Positions 34,109 to 43,057 of a stretch of 44,556 nucleotides of DNA are shown piece after piece. How positions within the stretch are numbered: position 1 is the first letter of the stretch; the number at the start of each line of letters is the position of its first letter. The translations under genes were made by a program, and so were the position numbers. The DNA comes from an uncultured Collinsella sp. GTDB taxonomy: Bacteria; Actinomycetota; Coriobacteriia; Coriobacteriales; Coriobacteriaceae. Below the pieces are notes generated by a model that was not told the DNA's origin, made no database searches, and worked only from the letters and a program-made list of their open reading frames with translations. The stretch covers positions 1 to 44,556 of the forward strand of contig UQOJ01000012.1 in the NCBI GenBank assembly GCA_900542635.1. The letters are read 5' to 3'.

Positions 34109-35334
34109 TGGACAAGAGAGTCAAAAACGTCATTATTGTTGATGATACGGCTGATAATTTTGGCGGTACCGCCCAAATCGCTTACATTACCGCCGTGGTT
34201 CTCCGTGACCGCGGGTATAACGTTGTCTACTTTGCTGGTTGCGGGCCAATTCACAGTCGACTTGACGGTTTCAAGGTTGTTGTTGCAAATGAACAGCCTT
34301 TTCTCGAGTCAGATAACAAAGTTGCCGGTGCCCTTAGCGGCCTGCACAGTAAAAAATCTTACGAGAGGTTTTGTGCCTTATTAAACCAATTCAATCCTGA
34401 TGACACTGTCGTACACGTTCATTCCTGGACCCATGCTCTTTCATCTTCAATTTTTGATGCTATTGCCGATTCTGGCTTCAAGGTGCTCGTGACGCTTCAT
34501 GAGTATTTTCTTGTATGTCCTAATGGTGGGTTTTACGATTACAAGAAGCATAGAATATGCCATTTGAAAGCATGCTCCGCAAAGTGCATTCGATGCAATT
34601 GTGATAAGAGAAGCTATGTGCAGAAGCTATATCGAGTGGTTCGCATCGCTCTTCAAAATCGTTCAATCAAGCGTGCCCATCCAAAGTTTTGTTATCTTTC
34701 GGATTTTACCTATGACATTATGCGTGGCAGTGAATTTGATGATGGCATGCCATGCATTCTTCCCAATCCAATTTCTGTTGAAGGGGAGCTTTCGCTTGGT
34801 GTGCCATCTGAAAAGAACGGCTATTTGTTTGTAGGCCGTTTTGATAAGGAGAAGAACCCCGAGCTGTTTTGTAGAGCGCTTACTTCTTTGGGTTTGCCAG
34901 GAACATTATGTGGATCTGGTCCTGAGTTCGAGAGACTAAGAGATGCTTACCCAAACCTTAATTTTTTGGGTTGGTGTGATAAAGATGTACTCGCAGACCA
35001 GTTCAAATCAAATAAGGCTTTGGTGATGACTTCATCCTGGTACGAAGCTTCTCCTTTAGTATGCCTTGAAGCCATGTTTGCCTCTGGTATTCCATCAATC
35101 GTTCCCGAGACCTGTGGGGCTATTGCATATATCAGGGATGGCGTAAATGGTCTTCTTTTTAAAAATGGCGACGTTTCCTCTCTCTGTGAGGCGATTTCTA
35201 AACTAGAAGACAGTAATTATTACGAAATGCTTTGCGAGTCAACCAGGCGCTTGTTGCCTTCTCTTCAAGAAGACCGAAGCTATGAGACTTACGCAAATCG
35301 AGTTAGCAATCTTTACGAGGGGCTATATGTTTAA
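34108..35334 (+). CDS. Glycosyltransferase family 4 protein
   Basis: 408 residues, GT-B fold. NFGGTAQIAYITAVVLRDRGYNVVYFAG and VVHVHSWTHALSSSIFDAI belong to the N-terminal half. A Cys-rich stretch (HLKACSAKCIRCNCDKRS) follows LTLHEYFLVCPNGGFYDY, a pattern common in this subgroup. The C-terminal half has YLFVGRFDKEKNPELFCRAL, LCGSGPEFERL and SSWYEASPLVCLEAMFASGIPSIV. The ATG overlaps the previous stop by one base and follows GGAGA. From here to 41170 the DNA is AT-richer than the chromosome around it. Confidence 0.9.
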   Translation: MDKRVKNVIIVDDTADNFGGTAQIAYITAVVLRDRGYNVVYFAGCGPIHSRLDGFKVVVANEQPFLESDNKVAGALSGLHSKKSYERFCALLNQFNPDDTVVHVHSWTHALSSSIFDAIADSGFKVLVTLHEYFLVCPNGGFYDYKKHRICHLKACSAKCIRCNCDKRSYVQKLYRVVRIALQNRSIKRAHPKFCYLSDFTYDIMRGSEFDDGMPCILPNPISVEGELSLGVPSEKNGYLFVGRFDKEKNPELFCRALTSLGLPGTLCGSGPEFERLRDAYPNLNFLGWCDKDVLADQFKSNKALVMTSSWYEASPLVCLEAMFASGIPSIVPETCGAIAYIRDGVNGLLFKNGDVSSLCEAISKLEDSNYYEMLCESTRRLLPSLQEDRSYETYANRVSNLYEGLYV

Positions 35335-36448
35335 GAGGGTTATATATATTGTTAAGTCCGACTTGGCGTTCTATCCCCCCTGTATGTCACAAATAAGAAT
35401 GATTAAAGATTTGGGCGTACAGATTGAAGTCTGGTTTGGTTCCAGCAAGGATACGGCCAAGGAAATTCTAAAAGGCGAGGGCATTCCTTTTACGGAGCTC
35501 GTTGATCCGCATCTGAGCGTTGGCGGAAAACTGGATACATTGAATAACTGGACTCATTTCCGCAAAGCCGTCCTCACTCGGCTAAAAAAAGAGCCAACGG
35601 ATTATCTTATCTGGTTTGGAACTGCTGAATCTGCGCTTCCGCTTTACGGGGCACTTTCCGGTATTCCCTATGTGGCCACGGCGCTTGAGCTGTGTGATGA
35701 TCAACCGACAAAAGAACGACTATTTGCGGCGGTTTGTCGCAAGGCTCTTGCGGTTACGTGTTGCGAGTTAAATCGTGCCTACTATATGAAAATTAAATGG
35801 GGGCTGAATTCGCTTCCCTCAGTTTTCCCGAATAAGCCATACGGGCTCAAAGCGGGTGAAATCCCCTCTGTTTCGACAAACGTCACAAAGCAGATCTTGG
35901 ATGAGCTTGACGGAAGAAAGATTCTTCTTTACCAGGGGCTATTCCAGCGTCCTGAATATGTTGCGCCCATCGCTGAGGCTCTTCGTATGATGGAGTCTGA
36001 TTACGCTTTCGTTCTTATGGGAAAAGATCGCTACGGTACGACTGAACGAATGAAGGAGATTTACCCGGATACTTTTGTGTATGGTTTTGTTCCAGCGCCA
36101 AAGCATTTGGAAATTACTGCAAGGTCGCGAATTGGCGTCGTGCTTTATGATGACACATCGCTTAATAAGGCCTTTTGCGCGCCTAATAAAATATATGAGT
36201 ATGCAGCATTTGGCCTCCCTACGCTTGCAAATCGTTTGCCGGGCTTGGTTTCAACTGTTGAGGCCAGCGGCAGCGGTAAGTGCGTTGACTTTGAACCCGA
36301 ATCAATAGCCGATGCTATTAAGCAAATCGATCATGAATATAGTCAATTTAGATCTTGTGCATATGATTTCTTTAATGGAACAGATAATCTTGCTGTTATG
36401 AAATCGCTGCTGCAGAGTCTTGGTGCGTTTGACGAGGCGGACGATTAA
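35327..36448 (+). CDS. Glycosyltransferase (GT-B, family 4-like)
   Basis: 373 residues. It begins MFKRVIYIVKSDLAFYPPCMSQIRMIKDLG. The C-terminal half has ILLYQGLFQRPEYVAPIAEALRMM, FVLMGKDRYG and IGVVLYDDTSLNKAFCAPNKIYEYAAFGLPTLANRLPGLVSTVEASGSGKCVDF, which matches the GT4 donor-binding region. ATG 35327 overlaps the preceding gene by 8 nt and follows ACGAGGGG. The sugar specificity cannot be told. It is the third of three consecutive glycosyltransferases, implying a repeat unit of about four sugars if each acts once. Confidence 0.85.
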   Translation: MFKRVIYIVKSDLAFYPPCMSQIRMIKDLGVQIEVWFGSSKDTAKEILKGEGIPFTELVDPHLSVGGKLDTLNNWTHFRKAVLTRLKKEPTDYLIWFGTAESALPLYGALSGIPYVATALELCDDQPTKERLFAAVCRKALAVTCCELNRAYYMKIKWGLNSLPSVFPNKPYGLKAGEIPSVSTNVTKQILDELDGRKILLYQGLFQRPEYVAPIAEALRMMESDYAFVLMGKDRYGTTERMKEIYPDTFVYGFVPAPKHLEITARSRIGVVLYDDTSLNKAFCAPNKIYEYAAFGLPTLANRLPGLVSTVEASGSGKCVDFEPESIADAIKQIDHEYSQFRSCAYDFFNGTDNLAVMKSLLQSLGAFDEADD

Positions 36449-37773
36449 TGGAGCTTTGGCGAGTTGCCCTTGACTGGATGCTGATCCTGCTTTCTTCATT
36501 TTATTTGTGCGTAATTTATAATCGATTAATTATGAAGCCGCAGGTTTCTATTGCAAACTATGTATATTTAATTTTATGGGCGTTCTGTTGTCTACCTATT
36601 TTGCTCGATTATGCAATTGGTAGGCCAAGTTACCAGACAGTTTACTGGTATAAACCTTTTATAGCCCCAATGGCCAATGACTATGTGTCGGCCATTTATG
36701 ACCTCTTGCTTATAACGGCCTGCACTTCATTGTTTTTCTACTCAAATTACTATCAAAAAAAGAAGATTAAAGTTCAAAAAAAATGGGGAGGGGCGATATT
36801 TGACAATAAAGTCGTAATGTATTTGTTTACTATCTCTCCATATATATATATTTTGCTTTCCGGCAATGTCAGCTCTTATCTAACTTATGGTGACTCGGTT
36901 TCTCGTGGAGTTGCCTCTAGCGGCGTGAGTATGATCGTTGCGGAGCTGCTTCTGCTAAGTGTAATTTCTTTTTGCTCCCTGTTCTTTCGTCAGGACAGGC
37001 TGGGGACGGTCGCCAATTTAGTTCTTATTGTCTGTTACTCGATTGTTACTGGCTGGATTTCTGGCAAACGATTCATGCTTGCGATATTAATTGTCCTGTA
37101 TTTGTTTTTCTATTTAAGAAGAAATCCTGCTCTTGAACAGAGAAAAAAGTTGAGGGTCTTTTTTCCGCTCGCGCTTTGCGCGCTCCTTTTCTTCTCATCT
37201 TTTTATCTAATTGTTGTTCGACCGTTGAGGGATACGGGTTTCAATAGCGTCTATGAGATGCTCCGCGTTGATTTTGGCAGAGACGATGTTACAAAATATG
37301 TAATCTATCATGAGTTCTTTTTAGGTGATCATATACTCGATTATTACGGTCAATCGTTTCTTTCGACACTATTTATTTGGGTCCCTAGATCAATTTGGCC
37401 TAGCAAACCATATCAAGATTACCAATACTTAACATCTTCTATTCTAGGATTGCCAATATCCGAGCTTCCGGCTGGCACAACGCCATGCTGGTTCGAGATG
37501 TGCATCATTAACTTCTCATACTTTGGTCTTCTCTTGAGCTGTGTGCTGATCGTTGCCCTTTGCCATCTTACGGACTGTGTTAAAAGCGCTTCGACAGAAG
37601 CGATGCTATTCGTTGTCATTCTTGCCTTGCTCACGCAGAGTATTGATGTATATCTCGTTTTTGTTTTCCTCATTGTCCTCCAAAAAGTAATTAGTTTCGT
37701 TATGCCGACAAACAACACGCGTCTTAGGAGTGGGTATGGACATAAAGACTGCAGTACTGCCTGCGTACAATAA
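36448..37773 (+). CDS. O-antigen/capsule repeat-unit polymerase (Wzy-like), multi-pass membrane protein
   Basis: 441 residues with ten or more hydrophobic segments, starting VALDWMLILLSSFYLCVIYN and NYVYLILWAFCCLPILLDYAI. A larger loop, RPLRDTGFNSVYEMLRVDFGRDD...IYHEFFLGDHILDYYGQSFLSTLFIWVPRSIWPSKPY, resembles oligosaccharide repeat-unit polymerases; the IWVPRSIWPSKP segment is characteristic of this family. It would join undecaprenyl-linked repeat units outside the membrane. The ATG overlaps the previous stop (TAATG). Polymerases are poorly conserved, so the call rests on topology, this motif and context. Confidence 0.85.
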   Translation: MELWRVALDWMLILLSSFYLCVIYNRLIMKPQVSIANYVYLILWAFCCLPILLDYAIGRPSYQTVYWYKPFIAPMANDYVSAIYDLLLITACTSLFFYSNYYQKKKIKVQKKWGGAIFDNKVVMYLFTISPYIYILLSGNVSSYLTYGDSVSRGVASSGVSMIVAELLLLSVISFCSLFFRQDRLGTVANLVLIVCYSIVTGWISGKRFMLAILIVLYLFFYLRRNPALEQRKKLRVFFPLALCALLFFSSFYLIVVRPLRDTGFNSVYEMLRVDFGRDDVTKYVIYHEFFLGDHILDYYGQSFLSTLFIWVPRSIWPSKPYQDYQYLTSSILGLPISELPAGTTPCWFEMCIINFSYFGLLLSCVLIVALCHLTDCVKSASTEAMLFVVILALLTQSIDVYLVFVFLIVLQKVISFVMPTNNTRLRSGYGHKDCSTACVQ

Positions 37774-38710
37774 AATTCGAAGATTGTCGTTTGCTGTTAA
37801 ATCGAATCGTTTGCTTGCTTGCGAAGACTTTAGGTCTTTAGACACCTTGTACAGAGACTCTCTTCTTATTGCTCATTCATTTGAGAAAGCTCTTTGTATT
37901 GAAGGCTGTCGCGATGATTTTGGAACACAAAAGGCCGACCGTCTCCTTGATTATTTAACGCTTGCAGCAAAAGATCCTTCTTTTGATAATCATTCATATG
38001 CTTTTACCGAGTCCATGGCGGCACTTGAGAACTGGCTTGTTCGTCGAGCTCAGTTTGGACTTGATTGCTCTAAATGGCAGCCTGGTTTTGAATCGCTCGC
38101 TGAACAAACTTCATATGAAGTTGGCCGAATTGACTTGAGTGATAGGGCTGGAATTGTTTCCGATTCTTTTGCTTCTGTCTCTGATTGCGATAAGTATGCG
38201 ATCAATTTTATTAACGGGAGACATAGTGTTCGGTCATTTGATCCAGCCCCTGTTCCTCAGGAAACGCTGACGCAAGTTGTTGAGCTTGCGCAGAGCGCGC
38301 CTTCGGCGTGCAACCGTCAGCCAAGTCGTGTGTATTTTTCCGGGCCAAAATCTGCTCAGGTTGTCTCTGCTGCCGTGCGTGGCAATAAAGGGTTTGAGCA
38401 ATCAATTTTCCAATGGGCAGTTATTACTACCGACACTTCTCTGTTTTCCTGCGCCGAATATAACCAATGGTTTATCAACGGCGGCATCTATCTTCAGTCA
38501 TTTGTTTTGGCGCTGAAAGCTTATGGAATTGGTTCATGTATTTTCCAGTGGGTTGTTGGTGACTTAGGAAAAGAAATGCGTTCTTCTTTAGGCATTTCGA
38601 CAAGTGAAGCGATTATTGCGGTCGTCGGATTTGGCTACCCAAAAGAAACGTTTGCGAGACCGGTTGCTCAGAGAATGCCTGTTTCCGAAGTTGTGTCTTG
38701 GGCTGATTAA
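37736..38710 (+). CDS. Nitroreductase-family protein of the polysaccharide locus
   Basis: 324 residues. Residues from about 155 form a nitroreductase-like FMN domain: INFINGRHSVRSFDPAPVPQETLTQVVELAQSAPSACNRQPSRVYF, later GGIYLQSFVLALKAYGIGSCIFQWV and EAIIAVVGFGYPKE. The N-terminal 150 residues (LLIAHSFEKALCIEGCRDDFGTQKADRLLDYL) match the extension seen in nitroreductases that sit beside pyruvyl transferases in exopolysaccharide clusters. ATG 37736 has AGGAG five bases upstream and lies within the end of the polymerase gene. Its role may be redox modification of a sugar or substituent; this is not established. Confidence 0.85.
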   Translation: MDIKTAVLPAYNKIRRLSFAVKSNRLLACEDFRSLDTLYRDSLLIAHSFEKALCIEGCRDDFGTQKADRLLDYLTLAAKDPSFDNHSYAFTESMAALENWLVRRAQFGLDCSKWQPGFESLAEQTSYEVGRIDLSDRAGIVSDSFASVSDCDKYAINFINGRHSVRSFDPAPVPQETLTQVVELAQSAPSACNRQPSRVYFSGPKSAQVVSAAVRGNKGFEQSIFQWAVITTDTSLFSCAEYNQWFINGGIYLQSFVLALKAYGIGSCIFQWVVGDLGKEMRSSLGISTSEAIIAVVGFGYPKETFARPVAQRMPVSEVVSWAD

Positions 38711-38754
38711 CGTTGGAATGCTCGCTGGAGTATTATTTGATTGGAAATTAATAA

Positions 38755-39870
38755 ATGAAAATTGGAATCATTACTTACCATTTTGCCCGCAACTACGGTG
38801 CGATCTTGCAGTGTTACGCACTACAAGAGCAGCTTCGCTCTATGGGTCATGATGTTTGGGTGCTTAACTTCCAAAATGATCGCCAGGAGCGCAATAACTC
38901 CCTTCATCACAAAAGGGATGGTTTTCTATCTAATTTAGCGGTTAATGTCGCGTTGCTTCCTTTTGAAGGCAAAAGGCGTTCTAAGGAGCGCAAATTTGCT
39001 GAATATGAGTCGCGTTACCTTCATCTGACGCCTCGGTTCTATTCAATTGAAGAGATGCGCGATTTTGTTAATAAAGAAAGTTTCGATCTCCTTATCTCTG
39101 GAAGCGACCAGGTTTTCAATCCTAATATTGCCGATTTCGATGAAGCTTTCCTTTTTCCCTTTGAAACGTCGGCTCGTAAGGGCAGTTTTGCGGCAAGTCT
39201 CGGCAGCGCTACCGAAACTGAATTAGCTCCTTTTTCAGATGACCTAGCTTCTTTTGATGTCCTCTGTGTAAGAGAGAATACTGATGCACCCGTGGTTAAT
39301 AGCTTATGCGGGCGGTCTCCCGAGGTGGTTGACGACCCTGTTTTCCTTTTGGATTCAAAGCGCTGGGCACAAGCTGTTAATACTTCGGTTGAAGACTGTG
39401 GGTATGTTTTAGGTTATTACATTAATAAGGAGGCATCCGCGCGCTATTTGGAGCTTACGAAGCAGGCTGCATCTGAGCTTGGATTGCCCTTGAAGGTTAT
39501 AAATGTGCGTTATGGGCGGGACTCATTTAAGCGCGAGATGATTACTGATGCTGGCCCTGAGGATTTCCTTAAGTTATTTGCGGGCGCTTCTTTTGTCTGT
39601 ACGGACTCTTTCCATGGAACGGCGTTTTCGCTGCTATTCGGAAAGCGTTTTGTATCTTTTGAACCCAAATCAAATTCTAGTGACTTCCGCAAGAGGGATC
39701 TATTAAGCAAGGTAGGAGAACCTTGGAGAAGCGTTGCGGTCGATTCTACTTCTGCGAGCGCCCTTGTCAGTGAGTTGTGTGGGCGTTCTGCTCCCGCTGC
39801 CCAAGATGGAATCAGGCGTGTTCGCGAGGCACAACTGCTATTCCTCGAGAAGATGACGAAGGAGAATTAG
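38755..39870 (+). CDS. Polysaccharide pyruvyl transferase family protein
   Basis: 371 residues. Start MKIGIITYHFARNYGAILQCYALQEQLRSMGHDV; then SFDLLISGSDQVFNPNI, GSFAASLGSA, VREN (the substrate-binding region), PEVVDDPVFLLDSKRW and AGASFVCTDSFHGTAFSLLFGKRFVSF, all typical of the CsaB/WcaK-type family. It would transfer pyruvate from phosphoenolpyruvate to a sugar, forming a ketal that gives the polymer negative charge. The 44-nt gap after the nitroreductase gene contains no recognisable signal. Confidence 0.9.
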   Translation: MKIGIITYHFARNYGAILQCYALQEQLRSMGHDVWVLNFQNDRQERNNSLHHKRDGFLSNLAVNVALLPFEGKRRSKERKFAEYESRYLHLTPRFYSIEEMRDFVNKESFDLLISGSDQVFNPNIADFDEAFLFPFETSARKGSFAASLGSATETELAPFSDDLASFDVLCVRENTDAPVVNSLCGRSPEVVDDPVFLLDSKRWAQAVNTSVEDCGYVLGYYINKEASARYLELTKQAASELGLPLKVINVRYGRDSFKREMITDAGPEDFLKLFAGASFVCTDSFHGTAFSLLFGKRFVSFEPKSNSSDFRKRDLLSKVGEPWRSVAVDSTSASALVSELCGRSAPAAQDGIRRVREAQLLFLEKMTKEN

Positions 39871-39871
39871 T

Positions 39872-41170
39872 TTGGCTTTTAAAGAGAAAAAGCTTCTCCA
39901 GAATACTGGCTGGCTGCTTGCGCTGCAGGCAATTAACATTGTGTTGCCTTTTGTTACGGTGCCTTACGTTACCCGCGTGTTTGGCGCTGAGCGGTATGGC
40001 GTATTCTCTATTGCTCTTAATTGGATAACTTATTTTCAGCTTGTTGTTGAGTTTGGTTTTAACTTGAGCGCAACGAAAAAGGTCGTTGAGGTCAAAGATG
40101 GGGAAGAGCTTAACGACCTCGTGTCCGCTGTCGTTATTGCTCGACTGGGACTTGTTGCCGCCTGCTTTGTCGTAGTAATAATTCTCGGTATTACGTCGGC
40201 TGCAACCGGGGACCAGCTATCCTGTATGCTTGCGTTGTTTTCCATGCTTGTTGGCATTGCTTTACAGCTCAACTGGCTTTTTCAGGGTTTGCAGGACATG
40301 AAGGTCATCACTATAGCCACGGCGGCTGCGCGAGGGCTTTCTGTCATTCTGATTTTCCTCCTTATAAATAACCCCGGCCAATTGATGCTTTACTCGTTCC
40401 TGTATTCAATTACTTTCCTTGCTTCGGGTGTTACTACTCATGTATTTGCTTGGAAGCGCTATGGGATCAAAATGGGTTTTGCATCTATAAAGCAGATACT
40501 CGGTGAGATGCGAGACGGAATGCCGATTTTTCTTTCATCTGCCGCCGGCAAGATCATTGGAAATGTTGGCGTCACGGTGCTCGGCGGTTGCCAGCCAAGT
40601 GCGGTCGTTGGCTCGTATGCTGCCATTTTGAAGGTGCCGCAAATGGCGAGCCTGATGTTTACTCCTGTTGGCCAAGCGCTGTATCCACGTGTAAACGAAG
40701 AACGAATGAAATCTCGGCGCTCCGCGGCGCGGCTTGTTGCTAAGTTTGGTATTCCCGTGGTCGTATTGTTTGCGGCTGGTTTATTTGGCATGGCGATCCT
40801 TCGCAAACCGGTAGTCGAGATTCTCTATGGCAAAGAGTATCTAGTTTGCGCCGATACACTCATTCCGCTTGCTATTTGGGTGTTGCTGGGCATCGTAAAC
40901 AATTTTCTCGGTGTTCAGCTTCTCATTCCTTTTGGATATCAATCTCTTTATAGCCTGCTCATGATAGTCGATTCCATCCTTTCCTTGGTGCTCAACGTTT
41001 GGCTTGGTCATGGTTGGGGCGCTATGGGCGTGGCATCGGCGATTGCGATATCCGAGGCCGTCCTAACGATAGCTTTGTTTTTAGCTCTTCTTTCTGTAGT
41101 GAGGCAATCGTCCGCTGTTTCTTATAGCTCTCATGCCCATAAGGCTCAGCACATGAGAAAGGACCGATAA
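39872..41170 (+). CDS. Polysaccharide flippase (Wzx-like, MATE/MVF superfamily)
   Basis: 432 residues with about 12 membrane helices. The N-terminus FKEKKLLQNTGWLLALQAINIVLPFVTVPYVTRVFGAERYGVFSIA is typical of Wzx/RfbX proteins. It moves lipid-linked repeat units across the membrane. The start is TTG 39872, with AAGGAGA at a good distance (7 nt). The stop overlaps the start of the 2-epimerase gene. With the polymerase at 36448 this makes a Wzx/Wzy-dependent pathway. Confidence 0.9.
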   Translation: MAFKEKKLLQNTGWLLALQAINIVLPFVTVPYVTRVFGAERYGVFSIALNWITYFQLVVEFGFNLSATKKVVEVKDGEELNDLVSAVVIARLGLVAACFVVVIILGITSAATGDQLSCMLALFSMLVGIALQLNWLFQGLQDMKVITIATAAARGLSVILIFLLINNPGQLMLYSFLYSITFLASGVTTHVFAWKRYGIKMGFASIKQILGEMRDGMPIFLSSAAGKIIGNVGVTVLGGCQPSAVVGSYAAILKVPQMASLMFTPVGQALYPRVNEERMKSRRSAARLVAKFGIPVVVLFAAGLFGMAILRKPVVEILYGKEYLVCADTLIPLAIWVLLGIVNNFLGVQLLIPFGYQSLYSLLMIVDSILSLVLNVWLGHGWGAMGVASAIAISEAVLTIALFLALLSVVRQSSAVSYSSHAHKAQHMRKDR

Positions 41171-42264
41171 TGAAAAAAATCATGCTCGTCTTCGGCACCC
41201 GCCCGGAGGCAATCAAGATGTGCCCGCTCGTCAACGAACTGAAGGCGCGCAAGGAGGAGTTCGAGACCGTCGTGACCGTGACGGGCCAGCACCGCGAGAT
41301 GCTCGACCAGGTGCTGCACGTCTTCGGTGTGGCTCCCGACTACGATCTGGCGATCATGAAGCCTGGCCAGACGCTGTTCGACGTGACGTGCGATGTGCTG
41401 CTCAAGCTCAAAGCCGTCCTCGAGGACGAGAAGCCCGACGTCGTCCTGGTCCACGGCGACACCACGACCAGCTTCGCCGCTGCGCTCGCGTGCTTCTACC
41501 TGCAGATCCCCGTGGGGCACGTCGAGGCGGGCCTGCGCACGCACGACATCTACAGCCCCTGGCCCGAGGAGTTCAACCGCCAGGCCGTCGATATCGTGAG
41601 CGAGTACTACTTCGCACCCACGGAGGCGAGCAAGCAGAACCTGCTTGGCGAGGGCAAGCCGGAGTCGAAGATCTGGGTCACCGGCAACACCGGAATCGAT
41701 GCCCTGCGCACCACCGTGCGCGAGGGCTACTCCCATCCCGAGCTCGAGTGGGCGGAGGGCTCCCGCCTCATCCTCATCACGGCGCACCGCCGCGAGAACC
41801 TGGGTCAGCCCATGCACCGCATGTTCCGCGCCATCCGCCGCGTGATGGAGGAGCATCCCGACACCAAGGCGATATACCCCATCCACATGAACCCGCTCGT
41901 CCGCAAGGCAGCGCACGAGGAGCTGGACGGCTTCGACCGCCTGCACATCATCGACCCGCTCGAGGTGCTCGACTTCCACAACTTCATGGCCGCGAGCCAC
42001 CTCATCCTCACCGACTCGGGCGGCATACAGGAGGAGGCCCCGAGCCTGGGCAAGCCGGTGCTCGTCATGCGCGACACCACCGAGCGCCCCGAGGGCGTGG
42101 CCGCCGGCACGCTGAAGCTCGTCGGCACCGAGGAGGACGTCATCTACCGCGAGTTCAGTCGACTGCTCAGCGATCAGGCCGAGTACGAGGCCATGAGCCA
42201 TGCATCGAACCCCTATGGTGATGGGCATGCGAGCGAACGCATCGCGGACGTGCTTGCGCAGTAG
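41170..42264 (+). CDS. wecB: UDP-N-acetylglucosamine 2-epimerase (non-hydrolysing)
   Basis: 364 residues. All family motifs are present: VFGTRPEAIKMCPLV, TGQHREMLDQVL, VLVHGDTTTSFAAA, VGHVEAGLRTHD, EEFNRQAVDIVSEYYFAPTE, WVTGNTGIDALRT, LITAHRRENLG, HMNPLVRKAA, LTDSGGIQEEAPSLGKPVLVMRDTTERPEG. It interconverts UDP-GlcNAc and UDP-ManNAc and so supplies an activated sugar for the polymer. Its DNA is strongly GC-rich with chromosome-like codon use, in sharp contrast to the flippase gene it overlaps by one base. It may therefore belong to the conserved edge of the locus. A terminator-like hairpin follows. Confidence 0.96.
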   Translation: MKKIMLVFGTRPEAIKMCPLVNELKARKEEFETVVTVTGQHREMLDQVLHVFGVAPDYDLAIMKPGQTLFDVTCDVLLKLKAVLEDEKPDVVLVHGDTTTSFAAALACFYLQIPVGHVEAGLRTHDIYSPWPEEFNRQAVDIVSEYYFAPTEASKQNLLGEGKPESKIWVTGNTGIDALRTTVREGYSHPELEWAEGSRLILITAHRRENLGQPMHRMFRAIRRVMEEHPDTKAIYPIHMNPLVRKAAHEELDGFDRLHIIDPLEVLDFHNFMAASHLILTDSGGIQEEAPSLGKPVLVMRDTTERPEGVAAGTLKLVGTEEDVIYREFSRLLSDQAEYEAMSHASNPYGDGHASERIADVLAQ

Positions 42265-42317
42265 TTTTCTCCGAGCTGTTTTATGAAGCTGCTCTTTTGG
42301 AACATAAACAAGAAAGA

Positions 42318-42375
42318 CAATGCCGACCTTGTCGTCACGCACATGCGAGAGGATGAGGTCGGCATTGCGGTTTTT
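42318..42375 (+). terminator. Probable terminator of the polysaccharide operon
   Basis: CAATGCCGACCT (42318-42329) pairs perfectly over 12 bp with AGGTCGGCATTG (42356-42367) and is followed by CGGTTTTT. The 26-nt loop is long. It lies about 55 nt after the 2-epimerase stop. Confidence 0.7.
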
Positions 42376-42403
42376 GCTGAGTTTTTGGAACTGACTTTTC
42401 AAA

Positions 42404-42664
42404 TTAGCTGTTAAATAGAACCGGTTGTGGTGCCGTCAAGAAGATCGCGTCGAAAATGTTGGTGTAAGGGCGGCACCCTAGCGCCTGTTTAACGAAGAAT
42501 GGCTCGCCGAGCATGTCGTCATGGGCGAGACCAACATGCGGCAGCGCCGCGGCGTCGAATGTCAGCAATAAATGGGCACCGGGATCCATATCGGCCCCGG
42601 TGCCCAAGCGCAATAACGGCGGTGCTGTTTCGCGATATTCGGCAGTGCTTATGCGAGCAAATAC
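42404..42664 (-). pseudogene. Open remnant without a credible start, possibly a decayed gene end
   Basis: An 86-codon open frame ends at TAA 42404. It reads like real coding sequence (TAEYRETAPPLLRLGTGADMDPG, ALPHVGLAHDDMLGEPFF and KQALGCRPYTNIFDAIFL), but it begins right after an in-frame TGA (42665-42667) and has no good start or ribosome site. TTG 42613 and an internal ATG are weak options. It is in the same frame as the 65-aa gene upstream, separated by TAA and TGA. I do not recognise the family. It may be the 3' part of a broken gene. Confidence 0.3.
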
Positions 42665-42712
42665 TCACGACGAGCCGCTATTCATTGAGCCTTGAGCAAT
42701 TTGCGTCTCGGC

Positions 42713-42910
42713 TTAGAGCCTCATTGCCGACTTGTTCAACCAAATCCAGCGGTTTCCGCTGCAGTCAGCATACTCAATTCGATTTACTGCCAAACCGAGG
42801 TCTATAAGCCTTTTTGCCAAAGGCAAGTCCTGGCGCTCTACAAAGGCCTGGCCGTTTGGGAACGCGATTGCAAGCAGTGAGTCCAAATAGTGCTGAGTCG
42901 TCTCGTCCAT
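42713..42910 (-). CDS. Small protein of unknown function (65 aa)
   Basis: Unrecognised: MDETTQHYLDSLLAIAFPNG...RLIDLGLAVNRIEYADCSGNRWIWL..., with no signal peptide or membrane segment. It is called a gene because AAAGGAGGT, a perfect Shine-Dalgarno sequence, lies six bases before ATG 42910. It follows, on the same strand, the ABC-ATPase part of the chimeric gene (about 150 nt gap), so it may once have been in the ABC transporter's operon. Confidence 0.65.
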   Translation of the reverse strand: MDETTQHYLDSLLAIAFPNGQAFVERQDLPLAKRLIDLGLAVNRIEYADCSGNRWIWLNKSAMRL

Positions 42911-43057
42911 ATCTTTACCTCCTTTCGGGGCTTGATTTACGACCCATATATTCGGCTATCCGTCAAATACCATCGTGCGGGATTGAGTCACCTTGTGTCT
43001 CGCGCATCAATGAGTATGGCGAGAGCGCTGTCGAAAACAACCGCAGCGATCCACTCC

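Noticed and set aside
42665..42685. In-frame TGA after a short ATG-led segment (ATG at 42685, minus strand), considered as a selenocysteine codon because the window encodes Sec machinery.
   Set aside because: I found no convincing SECIS-like hairpin just downstream, the ATG has a poor ribosome site, and the residues around the codon match no selenoprotein motif.
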